Shown piece by piece: positions 1 through 9,219 of a stretch of 64,000 bases of DNA. The stretch spans positions 2,728,001 to 2,792,000 of the forward strand of contig NZ_CP020562.1 of NCBI RefSeq assembly GCF_002082565.1, written 5' to 3'. The DNA is from Halomonas sp. GT. GTDB taxonomy: Bacteria; Pseudomonadota; Gammaproteobacteria; Pseudomonadales; Halomonadaceae. A program made the position numbers and the translations under genes. The notes under the pieces were generated by a model, which was not told the origin of the DNA, did not search any database, and worked only from the letters and a program-made list of their open reading frames with translations. Numbering within the stretch: the stretch's first letter is position 1; each line of letters begins with the position of its first letter.

Positions 1-377
1 TCTGCCCAACGGATAGGCCATGGCTTGAAGACATCGAAAATACGAAAAACAATGAAACCCCATAGCGCCGCTTCCCATGAAAATGGCACTGCCGCCATGG
101 TTATCCAGTAACCAACAAACTCATCCCAAACAATGCCGGAGTGATCATGCACGCCTAAGTCATGGGAAGTTTTGTCACACAACCACACCCCAACCACAAA
201 CGCCACAAAAACGATGCTGAGATACCAGGCCAAAGGGAGGTCGGCCATCATCCAGTAGAATGGGATTGCTGCTAGCGTCCCGAAAGTGCCAGGTGCCCAA
301 GGCACCGCACCACTGCCTAGGCCAAAGGCAAAAAAATGGGTTGGCCGACGCCAAACGCTCGCAGGTGCTCGGTTCAT
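1..377 (-). CDS. pgpA: Phosphatidylglycerophosphatase A (3' part beyond window)
   Basis: Removes the phosphate from phosphatidylglycerophosphate to give phosphatidylglycerol, at the inner membrane. The reading frame runs from ATG at 377 off the window edge without a stop, so the C-terminus is missing. About 125 residues are visible. They carry the PgpA signatures in order: FGLGSGAVPWAPGTFGTL near residues 18-35, then a hydrophobic segment, HDHSGIVWDEFVGYW near 76-90, and FRIFDVFKPWPIRW at the visible end. The ATG overlaps the thiL stop as ATGA, which supports both this start and translational coupling. It is the last visible gene of the nrdR-rib-nusB-thiL operon, the usual gammaproteobacterial position for pgpA. 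Confidence 0.93.
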   Translation of the reverse strand, partial: MNRAPASVWRRPTHFFAFGLGSGAVPWAPGTFGTLAAIPFYWMMADLPLAWYLSIVFVAFVVGVWLCDKTSHDLGVHDHSGIVWDEFVGYWITMAAVPFSWEAALWGFIVFRIFDVFKPWPIRWA

Positions 378-1351
378 GGCGCTTCCTCGCTAAAATGCTG
401 CCATCCTTCGTAGTCACTGGCGGCAACGCCAGTCACGCCTAGGGCTTCGGTACAGTGGCCTATCACCGTTAGCGAGAGGCCAAGATCGGCGAGCCGCTGC
501 TGGGCGATAGCGAGGTTCTTTGGTGAGAGTGTTACCAGCAGTTCATAGTCATCGCCACCCGACAACGCGGCTTTAATCGCGTCATCGTGGCCTAACGTTT
601 CTTGCAATCCTACTGCTAACGGTAGCGCGTCGACATCTAGTGCACAGCCTACGCCAGATGCCTTACGCAAGTGCGACAAATCGGCTAGCAGGCCATCCGA
701 AACGTCCAGTGCCGCCGTTGCAATACCGCGCAGTGCAACACCCGCGGCTAAGCGTGGCTGAGGCAACAAATAACGAGCCAGCAGTGGGTGTGACAATTCA
801 CGTTCGCCCTGACGCCAAAGCGATAGACCACCGGCACCACCACCCAATGCACCGGTCACGGCGACAACATCACCGACCTTTGCACCTGAACGAGTTAACG
901 CTTGGCCAGTTGGCACTTCCCCCATCACCGTCACACCAATGGTCAGTGCCCCAGAGGTGACATCGCCACCAACCAGCGCAGTAGCATGCTGCTGACAAAG
1001 CGAGTGAAATCCATCGGCGTAACCTGCTAACCATTGCTCGGCAGCTTCACGATTATTAAAGATGCTCTTATCCAGCGTCATTGCCATCAGGCACCAACGA
1101 GACGTCGCGCCCATGGCTGCTAAGTCGCTAAGCGCCACCGCCAGCGCGCGATGTCCTACCGCGTGTGCTGGCGCATCGTGAGGGAAGTGTATGTTACTCA
1201 CCGACGTGTCAACGCTAACCACAAGCTGTTGACCTGCCTGGGGCACCAAAAGCGCTGCATCGTCGCCATTTTCAAGCGCTATGCCAGCTGTCGCGTGCGC
1301 CTCCTGCGGCGACATGAAGTAGCGCTGAATCAGTTCAAATTCGCCAAGCAC
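374..1351 (-). CDS. thiL: Thiamine-monophosphate kinase
   Basis: Phosphorylates thiamine monophosphate to thiamine diphosphate with ATP, the last step of thiamine cofactor synthesis, in the cytoplasm. The 325-residue protein has the usual ThiL length. It starts with the typical GEFELIQRYF and continues with DDAALL, the SVDTSVSNIHF substrate/Mg loop, AVALSDLAAMGA, GGDVTSG, ALDVSDGLLADLSHL and GGDDYELL. All are AIR synthase/ThiL family motifs that bind Mg-ATP and substrate. The start is GTG at 1351, preceded by AAGGGG at good spacing; the nearby upstream ATG is out of frame. The gene lies 35 bp after nusB and overlaps pgpA by 4 bases (ATGA). Confidence 0.95.
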   Translation of the reverse strand: MLGEFELIQRYFMSPQEAHATAGIALENGDDAALLVPQAGQQLVVSVDTSVSNIHFPHDAPAHAVGHRALAVALSDLAAMGATSRWCLMAMTLDKSIFNNREAAEQWLAGYADGFHSLCQQHATALVGGDVTSGALTIGVTVMGEVPTGQALTRSGAKVGDVVAVTGALGGGAGGLSLWRQGERELSHPLLARYLLPQPRLAAGVALRGIATAALDVSDGLLADLSHLRKASGVGCALDVDALPLAVGLQETLGHDDAIKAALSGGDDYELLVTLSPKNLAIAQQRLADLGLSLTVIGHCTEALGVTGVAASDYEGWQHFSEEAP

Positions 1352-1386
1352 AAAGGCCCCTTAAACGCATTATCAGGAAGCTCGCC

Positions 1387-1890
1387 TTAAAGACGGCGAG
1401 CGCTGACTTCGGCACTTCGTAAGCGATTTGCTAGCTTATCGAGAATGCCGTTCACGTATTTATGGCCGTCGGTGGCACCAAATGATTTGGCCAGCTCAAC
1501 GCCTTCGTTAATCACTACTCGGTAGGGTACTTCCATCCGCCGAGAAAGTTCGTAGGCACCCAAGCGAAGGATGGCTAGCTCAACGGCATCAAGGTCTTCT
1601 AGGCGTCGATCGAGTAACGGCGCAATTTCACGGTCTAGTTCTGCTTTAAATCTGACCGTGTTATGCAGCAGCTCATGGAAAAGCGCCTTATCAGCGATTT
1701 CCATTACCTTCACCCAGTTTTCGTAATCTTCCAGGTCATCATCCGCTACTTGGCTACGGAACTCAGCTTCGATAGTGGTGATTGATTTACCTGTCATTTG
1801 CCACTGGTAAATCCCCTGAACCGCTAACTCACGCGCGGCGTGGCGCCCTAGCTGCGCGGCAGAGGGCTTACGCTCACGACGTTCGCTCAT
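1387..1890 (-). CDS. nusB: Transcription antitermination factor NusB
   Basis: NusB binds boxA RNA together with NusE (S10) and suppresses premature termination, chiefly on rRNA operons. The protein is 167 residues, helical, with the family's basic N-terminus ([26 protein letters not shown]) and the C-terminal pattern [40 protein letters not shown], which is highly conserved. An AGGAG site sits 7 bases before the ATG at 1890, and the ATG overlaps the ribH stop (ATGA). The ribH-nusB-thiL order is typical of gammaproteobacteria. Confidence 0.95.
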   Translation of the reverse strand: MSERRERKPSAAQLGRHAARELAVQGIYQWQMTGKSITTIEAEFRSQVADDDLEDYENWVKVMEIADKALFHELLHNTVRFKAELDREIAPLLDRRLEDLDAVELAILRLGAYELSRRMEVPYRVVINEGVELAKSFGATDGHKYVNGILDKLANRLRSAEVSARRL

Positions 1891-2375
1891 TGGTTGTCTC
1901 CTAACGGCATTGCACGCAGTAACGACACCATCTCCATCGCGGCCATTGCAGCTTCCGTACCTTTATTACCCGCTTTTGTGCCTGCCCGTTCGATTGCCTG
2001 CTCAATAGATTCAACCGTCAACACACCGTTTGCTACCGGCGTATCGAATTCAAGCTGGAGGTGGTTGATGGCTGTGTTACAGCCACCTGCCACATATTCA
2101 AAATGCGGTGTACCACCACGAATAACCGCGCCCAGCGCGATAACAGCATCGGGCTTCATAACGTTAAGTACGCGCTTGACTGCCAGCGGTAATTCCCAGG
2201 CACCGGGTACGTGGACAAGATGAATATTGTCCGCATCAACGCCATGACGAGTCAGGCTATCGATAGCGCCTTCCACCAGACTATCCACCACATGATGGTT
2301 AAAACGACCTACGACGATGACATAACGGCCATCGACATCCACAAAAGTGCCTTCAATTTGCGAAAGGGATTGCAT
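1887..2375 (-). CDS. ribH: 6,7-dimethyl-8-ribityllumazine synthase
   Basis: Condenses 3,4-dihydroxy-2-butanone 4-phosphate with 5-amino-6-ribitylaminouracil to make lumazine, the penultimate step of riboflavin synthesis. RibH proteins assemble into pentamers or 60-mer capsids. The sequence shows [13 protein letters not shown] near the N-terminus, [33 protein letters not shown] with the catalytic His-Phe region, and [16 protein letters not shown] place the start at ATG 2375 (162 residues), just after the ribBA stop at 2380. The frame stays open upstream to 2450, but that extension overlaps ribBA and lacks family similarity. Confidence 0.94.
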   Translation of the reverse strand: MQSLSQIEGTFVDVDGRYVIVVGRFNHHVVDSLVEGAIDSLTRHGVDADNIHLVHVPGAWELPLAVKRVLNVMKPDAVIALGAVIRGGTPHFEYVAGGCNTAINHLQLEFDTPVANGVLTVESIEQAIERAGTKAGNKGTEAAMAAMEMVSLLRAMPLGDNQ

Positions 2376-2379
2376 CAAT

Positions 2380-3546
2380 TTATTCCTGCTGAGAAGTTGG
2401 CTCATACGCCGTGTCATTTGGCCCCAGACGCTCGACAACTTCGAGATCAAAACCGGAAAGCGCTGAGAATTTCCACGGTGAGCTGAGTAGCCGCATTTTA
2501 CCTACTCCTAAATGGCGTAGGATTTGCGAGCCAGTACCAATCGTTAAGTAGTTACCTGAACCATCTGAATCGCTGGTGCGTGGTTGACGCACGCGATCCA
2601 GAAAAATATCGAGTTGATCTTTCAAGTCTTGGTGAGGGCGACCATCGTCAATCAGCACAAAGACCCCTGCAGGCGAATTAGCAATCTCTTCCAGCGCACG
2701 ATGAGCATCCCAACGGCACTGTTCGCCTTTCATTAACCCTACAATATCACGCAGCGTATCCGCTAAGTGAACACGCACCGTCGTCGCCTGCTCTGGCGTC
2801 GGCTGCCCCTTAACTAACGCCAAATGATGAGCACCTTGTATACGGTCGCGGAACACATGCAGTGCCAGCTCCCCATGGGCCGTCATTACATTCGTGGTTT
2901 CAACCGCATCAACCGTTTGTTCATTAACGATACGGTAGTGAATCAAATCGGCAATCGTGCCAATTTTAATACCATGCTTTTTAGCGAATACTTCAAGCTC
3001 AGGGCGGCGCGCCATACTGCCATCATCATTCATGATTTCACAGATGACGCCGCTGGGATCACAACCTGCTAAAGAGGCCAAATCACAGGCTGCTTCAGTG
3101 TGACCAGCACGACGCAGAACGCCACCTGGTTCGGCCATCAGCGGAAAAATATGCCCTGGCTGTACGATATCCGTCGGTTTGGCATTCGCCGCCACTGCCG
3201 CTTGAACAGTACGCGCACGATCAGCTGCTGAGATGCCGGTGGTCACACCCTCGGTCGCCTCAATGGAGAGCGTAAACTTAGTGCCAAACCCAGAGCCATT
3301 ATCACGCACCATCAGCGGTAGGTTTAGCTGCTCGCAACGCTCGCGAGTCATGGGCATGCAAATAAGCCCACAGGCATAACGCGCCATGAAGTTGATATGC
3401 TCGGCCTGAACTTTTTCGGCCGCCATGATGATATCACCTTCGTTTTCGCGATCCTCATCATCCATGAGAATCACCATTTTTCCCTGGCGGATGTCTTCCA
3501 CCAGCTCAGCGATAGGGGACAAACCCTCTGAAGAGGAATGCGCCAT
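2380..3546 (-). CDS. ribBA: 3,4-dihydroxy-2-butanone-4-phosphate synthase with degenerate GTP cyclohydrolase II domain (RibBX type)
   Basis: The N-terminal half (about residues 10-205) is a complete RibB. It converts ribulose 5-phosphate to the four-carbon riboflavin precursor and shows the acidic loop [30 protein letters not shown]-like [31 protein letters not shown] and [11 protein letters not shown]. The C-terminal half aligns in outline with GTP cyclohydrolase II. However, the stretch that should carry the three zinc cysteines reads [11 protein letters not shown]...[10 protein letters not shown], with only one cysteine, so that activity is probably lost. Such RibB-degenerate RibA hybrids (RibBX) are known in Proteobacteria and need a separate RibA elsewhere. 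The start is ATG 3546 with GGAG 6 bases upstream (388 residues). Confidence 0.92.
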   Translation of the reverse strand: MAHSSSEGLSPIAELVEDIRQGKMVILMDDEDRENEGDIIMAAEKVQAEHINFMARYACGLICMPMTRERCEQLNLPLMVRDNGSGFGTKFTLSIEATEGVTTGISAADRARTVQAAVAANAKPTDIVQPGHIFPLMAEPGGVLRRAGHTEAACDLASLAGCDPSGVICEIMNDDGSMARRPELEVFAKKHGIKIGTIADLIHYRIVNEQTVDAVETTNVMTAHGELALHVFRDRIQGAHHLALVKGQPTPEQATTVRVHLADTLRDIVGLMKGEQCRWDAHRALEEIANSPAGVFVLIDDGRPHQDLKDQLDIFLDRVRQPRTSDSDGSGNYLTIGTGSQILRHLGVGKMRLLSSPWKFSALSGFDLEVVERLGPNDTAYEPTSQQE

Positions 3547-3619
3547 GGAATCTCCAAAAATAAGTGGTCGCAACACATGCGATTTCGCGCGTCAGGGTAC
3601 CTTGCTCTGGCCCGGCGCG

Positions 3620-4798
3620 CTAGTCAGTGCACGGTTTAGCGATGATGCGCCAGTCACTCCCCACGGCTCGAATTTCTTGAATAGTTAAGCGTTTTTGGTC
3701 GGCCATACGGGTCATTCCGGGCAACGCAAATAGTGGTCGAGCCTCACCTCCCAAAAGCGTGGGGGCGACAAATAACTGCAGTTCATCCACCGCATTCGCA
3801 TCTAATAGTGCGCCAGCCAGCGTAGCGCCGGTTTCCACGAGCAGCTCGTTTACCAGCTCATGCTCAGCCAACCAATTCAGCATATCCCCGAGGTCGATTC
3901 GGCCTTCTTGAGCCGCGGGCAATACCTTAATGTCAGCACCTGCAGCTTCCAGCTTTTGGCGTTTTTCTTCACTGTGGTGTTCAGTGGTAATAATCAATGT
4001 GCGGCCGGGTTCACGAAGACAAGCTGCCGCTAACGGTAACCGCAGACGCGAATCCAAGATAATGCGTAGTGGCTGCCGCTGACTTACCGTATCTGCGTTA
4101 TCGAGTCCCAGCTGTTCCGCACGCACTGTTAGCCGTGAATCATCCATAATGACGGACTCAACGCCGCTCAAAATAGCGCTTGAACGCGCTCTCAGACGCT
4201 GCACTTGTCTACGAGCTTCTGGGCCAGTAATCCATTGTGACTCTCCAGAGCCCATGGCGGTGCGCCCATCTAGGCTCATGGCCATTTTTAAGCGTACAAA
4301 GGGGCGTTTGTGCTGCATACGGGAAATAAAGCCAGGATTTAGCGCACAGGCATCTTGTTCCAACAGCCCAACATCTACCTGAATCCCCGCTTCCCGGAGC
4401 CGATTGATACCGCGTCCACTAACGCAAGGGTTAGGGTCAACCATTGCGACGACCACGCGGGCAACGTTGGCATCCGCTAACGCAACGGCACAAGGTCCTG
4501 TGCGCCCTGTATGGGAACAAGGTTCCAGCGTGACATAAGCCGTTGCGCCTTCCGCCTTTGCGCCAGCGGCGTTAAGCGCGTGAATTTCTGCATGAGGCTC
4601 GCCAGCACAGAGGTGAAAGCCCTCGCCAACCACCTGCCCTTCTGCGTGCTGATCGTAACGGACAATAACACAGCCTACCCGAGGGTTAGGATCTGTTGTA
4701 TACAGTCCTTTCGCCGCCAACTGCAGAGCACGCGCCATGAATTGATGATCAGCGCTGGTATAGCCCTTATCCGTCAACTCTTTCATTGACTCTTTCAT
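3620..4798 (-). CDS. ribD: Bifunctional riboflavin deaminase/reductase
   Basis: Deaminates the pyrimidinone intermediate and then reduces its ribosyl side chain, steps two and three of riboflavin synthesis. The N-terminal cytidine-deaminase-like domain shows HAEIHAL (zinc His and catalytic Glu) and LEPCSHTGRTGPC (two zinc cysteines). The C-terminal NADPH reductase domain shows RPFVRLKMAMSLDGRTA, SQWITG, DSRLTVR and LLVETGATLAGALL. I choose ATG 4798, which shares one base with the nrdR stop (TGATG) and follows GGAGAAGG. A TTG codon lies one codon upstream and an in-frame ATG lies at 4786. The gene is followed by 73 bp before ribBA; ribE, often found there, is absent. Confidence 0.95.
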   Translation of the reverse strand: MKESMKELTDKGYTSADHQFMARALQLAAKGLYTTDPNPRVGCVIVRYDQHAEGQVVGEGFHLCAGEPHAEIHALNAAGAKAEGATAYVTLEPCSHTGRTGPCAVALADANVARVVVAMVDPNPCVSGRGINRLREAGIQVDVGLLEQDACALNPGFISRMQHKRPFVRLKMAMSLDGRTAMGSGESQWITGPEARRQVQRLRARSSAILSGVESVIMDDSRLTVRAEQLGLDNADTVSQRQPLRIILDSRLRLPLAAACLREPGRTLIITTEHHSEEKRQKLEAAGADIKVLPAAQEGRIDLGDMLNWLAEHELVNELLVETGATLAGALLDANAVDELQLFVAPTLLGGEARPLFALPGMTRMADQKRLTIQEIRAVGSDWRIIAKPCTD

Positions 4799-5301
4799 CA
4801 ACCTTCTCCGCGATGGGGGTCGCTGGGGGCTGATGCAGGATGATCACCAGGATCTTGAGAAAGACGGTCTATCTCAGCGCGAAATTCGTCTAAATCCTGA
4901 AACTTACGATATACCGATGCAAAGCGGATATAAGCCACCTGATCCAGGTTACTTAACGCTTTCATGACGGCTTCACCGATATCCCGCGCATTCACTTCGC
5001 GATCGCCACGGGCGCGCAGTGACTGGCGAATACGCTCAACGGCAGCTTCTATAGCCTCCGCACTTACTGGGCGTTTTTCCAACGCACGAAGCATGCCTGC
5101 CCGAAGCTTGCTCTCATTAAACGTCTCGCGGGAGCCATCCGATTTTACAACTCTCGGCATGATGAGTTCAGCAGTTTCATACGTGGTGAAACGTTCATGA
5201 CAGCTAGCACATTGGCGACGACGGCGCACCTGGTCACCGTCGGCTACCAGCCGCGAGTCGGTCACTCGAGTATCATTAGCACCACAAAAAGGGCAATGCA
5301 T
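4798..5301 (-). CDS. nrdR: Transcriptional repressor NrdR
   Basis: A zinc-ribbon/ATP-cone repressor of ribonucleotide reductase genes that senses ATP/dATP. The sequence has MHCPFCG...[24 protein letters not shown] (the second zinc knuckle), then the ATP-cone [20 protein letters not shown] and [22 protein letters not shown] use ATG 5301 (167 residues), the family's standard MHCPFC start; a TTG lies three codons upstream. It is the first gene of the minus-strand riboflavin operon, and the promoter should lie in 5302-5538. That 237-bp gap separates it from the divergent phosphorylase gene. I see no clear NrdR box there. Confidence 0.95.
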   Translation of the reverse strand: MHCPFCGANDTRVTDSRLVADGDQVRRRRQCASCHERFTTYETAELIMPRVVKSDGSRETFNESKLRAGMLRALEKRPVSAEAIEAAVERIRQSLRARGDREVNARDIGEAVMKALSNLDQVAYIRFASVYRKFQDLDEFRAEIDRLSQDPGDHPASAPSDPHRGEG

Positions 5302-5538
5302 GGCAGTCAACCTGTTGTCAGTACGTGCAGCGTGTCAGCCTGTGCGGATAACGGCACATATAAGCATATTGTGAACTATTATTAGCAGCGGAGTAGCCAC
5401 GCGCTACAACGACATGCAGTTTAAGGGCGCTTGCAAGCAAAAATAGTCGCTTCTTTAAACGCGGCGTTAACCTAGCATTGTAACGATTTGGCACACAAGC
5501 TGCAGCGTTTGTCGTAGGTTGTTTAAGAGGACACCCCT

Positions 5539-7308
5539 ATGACCCCATTTGAGCAGACAGTCCACCATTTCCTTTCGCACCTCTACGGCCCCCGCGCCAG
5601 CGAGGTACAGCGCCGTCTTGGACAACATATTGAACACTTTCACCGTGCGTCGCGCGCGCCAGCCAAAACAGAAAATATTGCGGCTAAAGACGATAATGCA
5701 CCAACGTGGAGCGAAAAAGATCAATGGGTCATTAGCTACGGTGATTCCATTGTGGCAGAGGAAACGCCTCCTCTTGCTGTGCTGAATGAGTTTCTTCAAC
5801 GCTATTTGGGGGAGCGTATTAGCGGCGTGCATGTACTGCCTTTTTTTCCTTGGAGCAGCGATGACGGCTTTTCAGTCATTCATTACCGCGAGGTTAATCC
5901 AGAGCTAGGTGATTGGCAGCACATCCGTGAGCTAGCAAGCCACTATGACGTGATGGGCGATTTAGTGCTAAACCACGTTTCTCGCGAGTCTCTGTGGTTT
6001 GTGGATTATTTAACCGGGAGTTTGCCAGGTCGTGATTACTTTATAGAAGTAGACCCAGAAACCGATGTTTCTGACGTGGTTCGACCACGTAGTAGTCCAT
6101 TGCTAGTGCCCATTTCCACGCGCCGGGGCACTCGCCATGTATGGGCAACCTTCTCAGAAGATCAGATCGATTTAAACTTTGAAAATCCTGACGTATTGCT
6201 CGAGTTTATTGGCATCTTGTTGTTTTACCTCCAACAGGGCGTGCGTATCATTCGCTTGGATGCAGTGGCATTTTTATGGAAGCGCCTGGGAACGCCATGC
6301 ATACACCTTCCCGAAACCCATACGGTTGTCCGTTTACTGCGCGCCATTGTGGATGAAATAGCGCCGGGCACGCTGATAATTACCGAGACCAATGTCCCTC
6401 ACGCAGAAAACATCAGTTACTTTGGCCTGGAACGGTTAGCCAAGGGGGCGCCAGACGAAGCCCATATGGTCTATCAGTTCGCCCTCCCCCCCCTGTTATT
6501 GCATACGCTCACCCGTGGTGAAGCCATTACCCTTCAAACATGGCTTTCCAGCCTGCCAATACTGCCCAGACACTGCACCTATTTAAACTTCACTGCGAGC
6601 CATGATGGTATTGGCGTGCGCCCTTTAGAAGGGTTGCTACCCGACCATGAGCGAGATGCGCTGCTAGAATTGATGCATCGCTTTGGTGGCTTTGTCAGCA
6701 TGCGGAGCAATCCCGATGGCAGTGACTCGCCCTATGAAATTAATATTACTTGGTTTGAGGCTATGCGCGGTACGCGCAGAGGGCCAGATCCCTGGCAAAT
6801 TGCCCGCTTCCTTTGCAGCCAAGCTATTATGCTGACGCTCCAGGGCATTCCTGCCCTCTATATTCATACATTGACCGGCACGCTTAATGACGTCGAAGGG
6901 GTGGAGCGCAGCGGCAGATTGCGCTCAATTAATCGACGCCGCTGGCAGCGTGATGAGCTAACACTGTTACTTGAAAGCCCCTCAACGCCCACCCACGATG
7001 TGTTTCATGCCCTTAGCCGCTTGCTGGAACTTCGGCGTGCAGAGCCCTGCTTCCACCCCAACGCCCCACAGCGCGTACTGCCTACGCCACCTGACGTGCT
7101 AGCCATTGAGCGAGGCCCCCTAAGCGACGGCCGCCGCCTGCTTGCCCTGTTTAATGTCACAGACACGCTGCTGCCATTAGACAAGGTGGGAGAAGCACTT
7201 GAGCAGGTACTAAACCAACATGCTTGGCGTGCTTTAGATCTGCAAAACGTTCTGGAGGAAATCGCGCTCCCGCCTTATGCGATAAGGTGGATGGTGGCAG
7301 ACACGTGA
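5539..7308 (+). CDS. GH13_18 sugar phosphorylase, probably acting on glucosylglycerate
   Basis: A 589-residue alpha-amylase superfamily enzyme of the sucrose-phosphorylase type, which splits an alpha-glucoside with phosphate to give glucose 1-phosphate. Visible motifs are VHVLPFFPWSSDDGFSV (residues 97-113), DLVLNHVS (141-148), IIRLDAVAFLWK with nucleophile Asp241, ITETNVPH with acid/base Glu283, and ASHDGIGVRPLEG with Asp356. The substrate cannot be read from sequence. Sucrose, sucrose 6-phosphate, glucosylglycerol and glucosylglycerate phosphorylases all share these motifs. I favour glucosylglycerate because gpgS and its phosphatase lie 8-12 kb away in this window. ATG 5539 has AGAGGA 8 bases upstream. 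The gene stands alone and is divergent from nrdR. Confidence 0.85.
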   Translation: MTPFEQTVHHFLSHLYGPRASEVQRRLGQHIEHFHRASRAPAKTENIAAKDDNAPTWSEKDQWVISYGDSIVAEETPPLAVLNEFLQRYLGERISGVHVLPFFPWSSDDGFSVIHYREVNPELGDWQHIRELASHYDVMGDLVLNHVSRESLWFVDYLTGSLPGRDYFIEVDPETDVSDVVRPRSSPLLVPISTRRGTRHVWATFSEDQIDLNFENPDVLLEFIGILLFYLQQGVRIIRLDAVAFLWKRLGTPCIHLPETHTVVRLLRAIVDEIAPGTLIITETNVPHAENISYFGLERLAKGAPDEAHMVYQFALPPLLLHTLTRGEAITLQTWLSSLPILPRHCTYLNFTASHDGIGVRPLEGLLPDHERDALLELMHRFGGFVSMRSNPDGSDSPYEINITWFEAMRGTRRGPDPWQIARFLCSQAIMLTLQGIPALYIHTLTGTLNDVEGVERSGRLRSINRRRWQRDELTLLLESPSTPTHDVFHALSRLLELRRAEPCFHPNAPQRVLPTPPDVLAIERGPLSDGRRLLALFNVTDTLLPLDKVGEALEQVLNQHAWRALDLQNVLEEIALPPYAIRWMVADT

Positions 7309-7414
7309 AAGATGCATTGCGGCATAATGTCTCAGTCATTGGGCAATATAATCGTCAAATAATCGACTGCTGAGATACTGCAGCATTCAACATTGACTGA
7401 GATAATAGTTAATT

Positions 7415-8230
7415 ATGCTGCAACAAAGCATCGCAATTGGCCCTTTGGGCTTCAGCCTCCATCAGATGGTTTTAATAGTGACATTTTTGATAGCGCTTCT
7501 GGTGGGGGCGTTACTAGGGCGGCGACACAGCGTAGCGGTCAGTGATACGCTTATAACGATATTTTTTATTGCCCTCCTCGCTGCACGGGTAGTGTTTGTC
7601 GTGCGTTACTGGGAAGCGTATGACGGTATTATTTCCCGATTAGATATTCGTGACGGTGGCTTTGATTTAGCGGCCGGTCTTATTGCTGGACTTGGTTACG
7701 CGAGCTGGGTTCTATGGCGCTCTTCTCGCCAACGCTGGCCCTTAAGCGGTGCTTTACTTGCGGGATTTCTCACATGGGGAATGTTAGTTGGTAGCACTCT
7801 GTTAATTGAACAACAATCGCGCCCACTACCACACACTGCTTTATTAGATCGGAACGGCCACTCTGCTAACCTTCCACAACTTGCCACGCAAACGCAGCAG
7901 CCTCTTGTTGTTAATCTTTGGGCGAGCTGGTGCCCCCCTTGTATTCGTGAAATGCCTGTTTTTGAGGAAGCTCAAAATACCGAGCAGGACATCACATTTG
8001 TGTTTGTTAATCAGGGTGAAAGCGCCCAGCACATTGAGACGTTTATGAATCACCATGACCTCTCACTTGATAATGTGTGGCTTGACCAAAGCAATGCATT
8101 AGGGAGCGCAACGGGTGCTCACGCCATGCCCACTACCCTTTTTTATAACGCAGAAGGAAAACTCGTGAACACGCATTTTGGCGAACTTTCCCGAGCAACT
8201 CTTCAACAAGGCTTGGAACGTTTACGTTGA
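7415..8230 (+). CDS. Membrane protein with C-terminal TlpA/ResA-like thioredoxin domain
   Basis: 271 residues. The N-terminal 130 residues hold about four hydrophobic segments (roughly 15-35, 45-65, 82-103, 112-132). They include an Lgt-like pattern, an Arg in LAARVVFVVRYW followed by GGFDLAAGLIAGL, which resembles half of prolipoprotein diacylglyceryl transferase. The rest is a periplasmic thioredoxin fold with LWASWCPPCIREMP (redox cysteines 173 and 176) and the cis-proline loop AHAMPTTLFY. It probably delivers or removes electrons for periplasmic disulfides. The DsbG-like gene starts 78 bp downstream on the same strand and is a likely partner. Family membership is firm, but the partner is inferred. 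Confidence 0.85.
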   Translation: MLQQSIAIGPLGFSLHQMVLIVTFLIALLVGALLGRRHSVAVSDTLITIFFIALLAARVVFVVRYWEAYDGIISRLDIRDGGFDLAAGLIAGLGYASWVLWRSSRQRWPLSGALLAGFLTWGMLVGSTLLIEQQSRPLPHTALLDRNGHSANLPQLATQTQQPLVVNLWASWCPPCIREMPVFEEAQNTEQDITFVFVNQGESAQHIETFMNHHDLSLDNVWLDQSNALGSATGAHAMPTTLFYNAEGKLVNTHFGELSRATLQQGLERLR

Positions 8231-8307
8231 GACTGCCTCCTACCTTTGTTCCTAATATCAACGACTTACACTTACAGTGCGCATCTTTCACACACAAGGA
8301 CTTACTA

Positions 8308-9087
8308 ATGAAATACCTTTCCCTGTCTCGTTTAAGCACTTTGTTACTAGTAACGAGCATTGGCAACATCTCGACAGGCTATGCCGAAGAGCTGCCTGCA
8401 CCCGTTCAAGCGCTAGCCAACCAGGGACTAACGATTCACGGTCAGTTTGAGGCACCAGGGGGCATGCGTGGTTACGGTGCTAGCGTCCAGGGTCAGGATA
8501 TGGCGATTTATTTAACCCCTGATGGCGAACATGCCATTGTCGGTACGCTGATGGATGACCAGGGCAACGACCTTACCGAAGCGCAGCTAGATGAACACGT
8601 TCGAGTCCCCTTGGAAGCGCAAACCTGGGAACTACTGGAAGAGAGCCACTGGATTCAAGATGGCGATGAAAACGCGCCGCGGGTTATCTATACCTTCACC
8701 GATGCTAACTGCCCTTACTGTCGACAGCTGTGGCAACAAAGCCGCCCTTGGGTAGAGGCTGGAGAGGTGCAGCTGCGCCATATTATGGTGGGTATCTTGG
8801 CACCGAACAGTCCCGCCCTTGCGGCCACCCTGCTAGGGGCAGATGATCCCTCTGCCGCGCTACATGATCACAGCAACGGCGAGTCGCTTTCAGCAAGCGC
8901 CCAACCTAGAGATATTGAAGAACAGGTATATACCAACAATCAGCTTTTTGAGGAGCTAGGCCTTTACGCTACGCCCACCAGCGCCTTCCAGCGCAAAACG
9001 GACAGTGGCAATTTACGTATCGACCGAATTCAGGGCTTACCGAGCGATGAGCGCTTAATTGAAATGATGGGCAGTGAATCGCCTTAG
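8308..9087 (+). CDS. dsbG: Thiol:disulfide interchange protein, DsbG-like
   Basis: A periplasmic disulfide isomerase/chaperone of the DsbC/DsbG group, 259 residues. It has a signal peptide (about 1-26, ending GYA), an N-terminal dimerisation-like region, and a thioredoxin domain with TFTDANCPYCRQLW (cysteines 135 and 138). The cis-proline loop is LYATPTSAF. The CPYC centre and the HIMVGILAPNS stretch resemble DsbG. ATG 8308 is preceded by AAGGA at 7 bases. The open frame begins earlier at a TTG (8227), but that part lacks a signal peptide. It follows the TlpA-like membrane protein in the same orientation and ends at a shared hairpin terminator. Confidence 0.88.
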   Translation: MKYLSLSRLSTLLLVTSIGNISTGYAEELPAPVQALANQGLTIHGQFEAPGGMRGYGASVQGQDMAIYLTPDGEHAIVGTLMDDQGNDLTEAQLDEHVRVPLEAQTWELLEESHWIQDGDENAPRVIYTFTDANCPYCRQLWQQSRPWVEAGEVQLRHIMVGILAPNSPALAATLLGADDPSAALHDHSNGESLSASAQPRDIEEQVYTNNQLFEELGLYATPTSAFQRKTDSGNLRIDRIQGLPSDERLIEMMGSESP

Positions 9088-9141
9088 TGCAGGCAATGTA
9101 GCTAGGCTCTAAAGCTCCCGGCCAAAAACCTCATATCAATA

Positions 9142-9179
9142 ATTAGCCCGTGGTGTCATACCACCGCGGGCTAATATTT
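9142..9179. terminator. Hairpin terminator between convergent dsbG and tsdA
   Basis: ATTAGCCCG-GGTG pairs with CACC-CGGGCTAAT around a short loop (stem ends 9142 and 9175), with one mismatch. An ATATTTT run follows on the plus strand and A-rich sequence lies on the other side. Its position between two convergent 3' ends suggests it serves both directions. Confidence 0.7.
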
Positions 9180-9219
9180 TCTCCTGATCCGATGCTTTGG
9201 TCGCTGCTCGCCAAACAGA

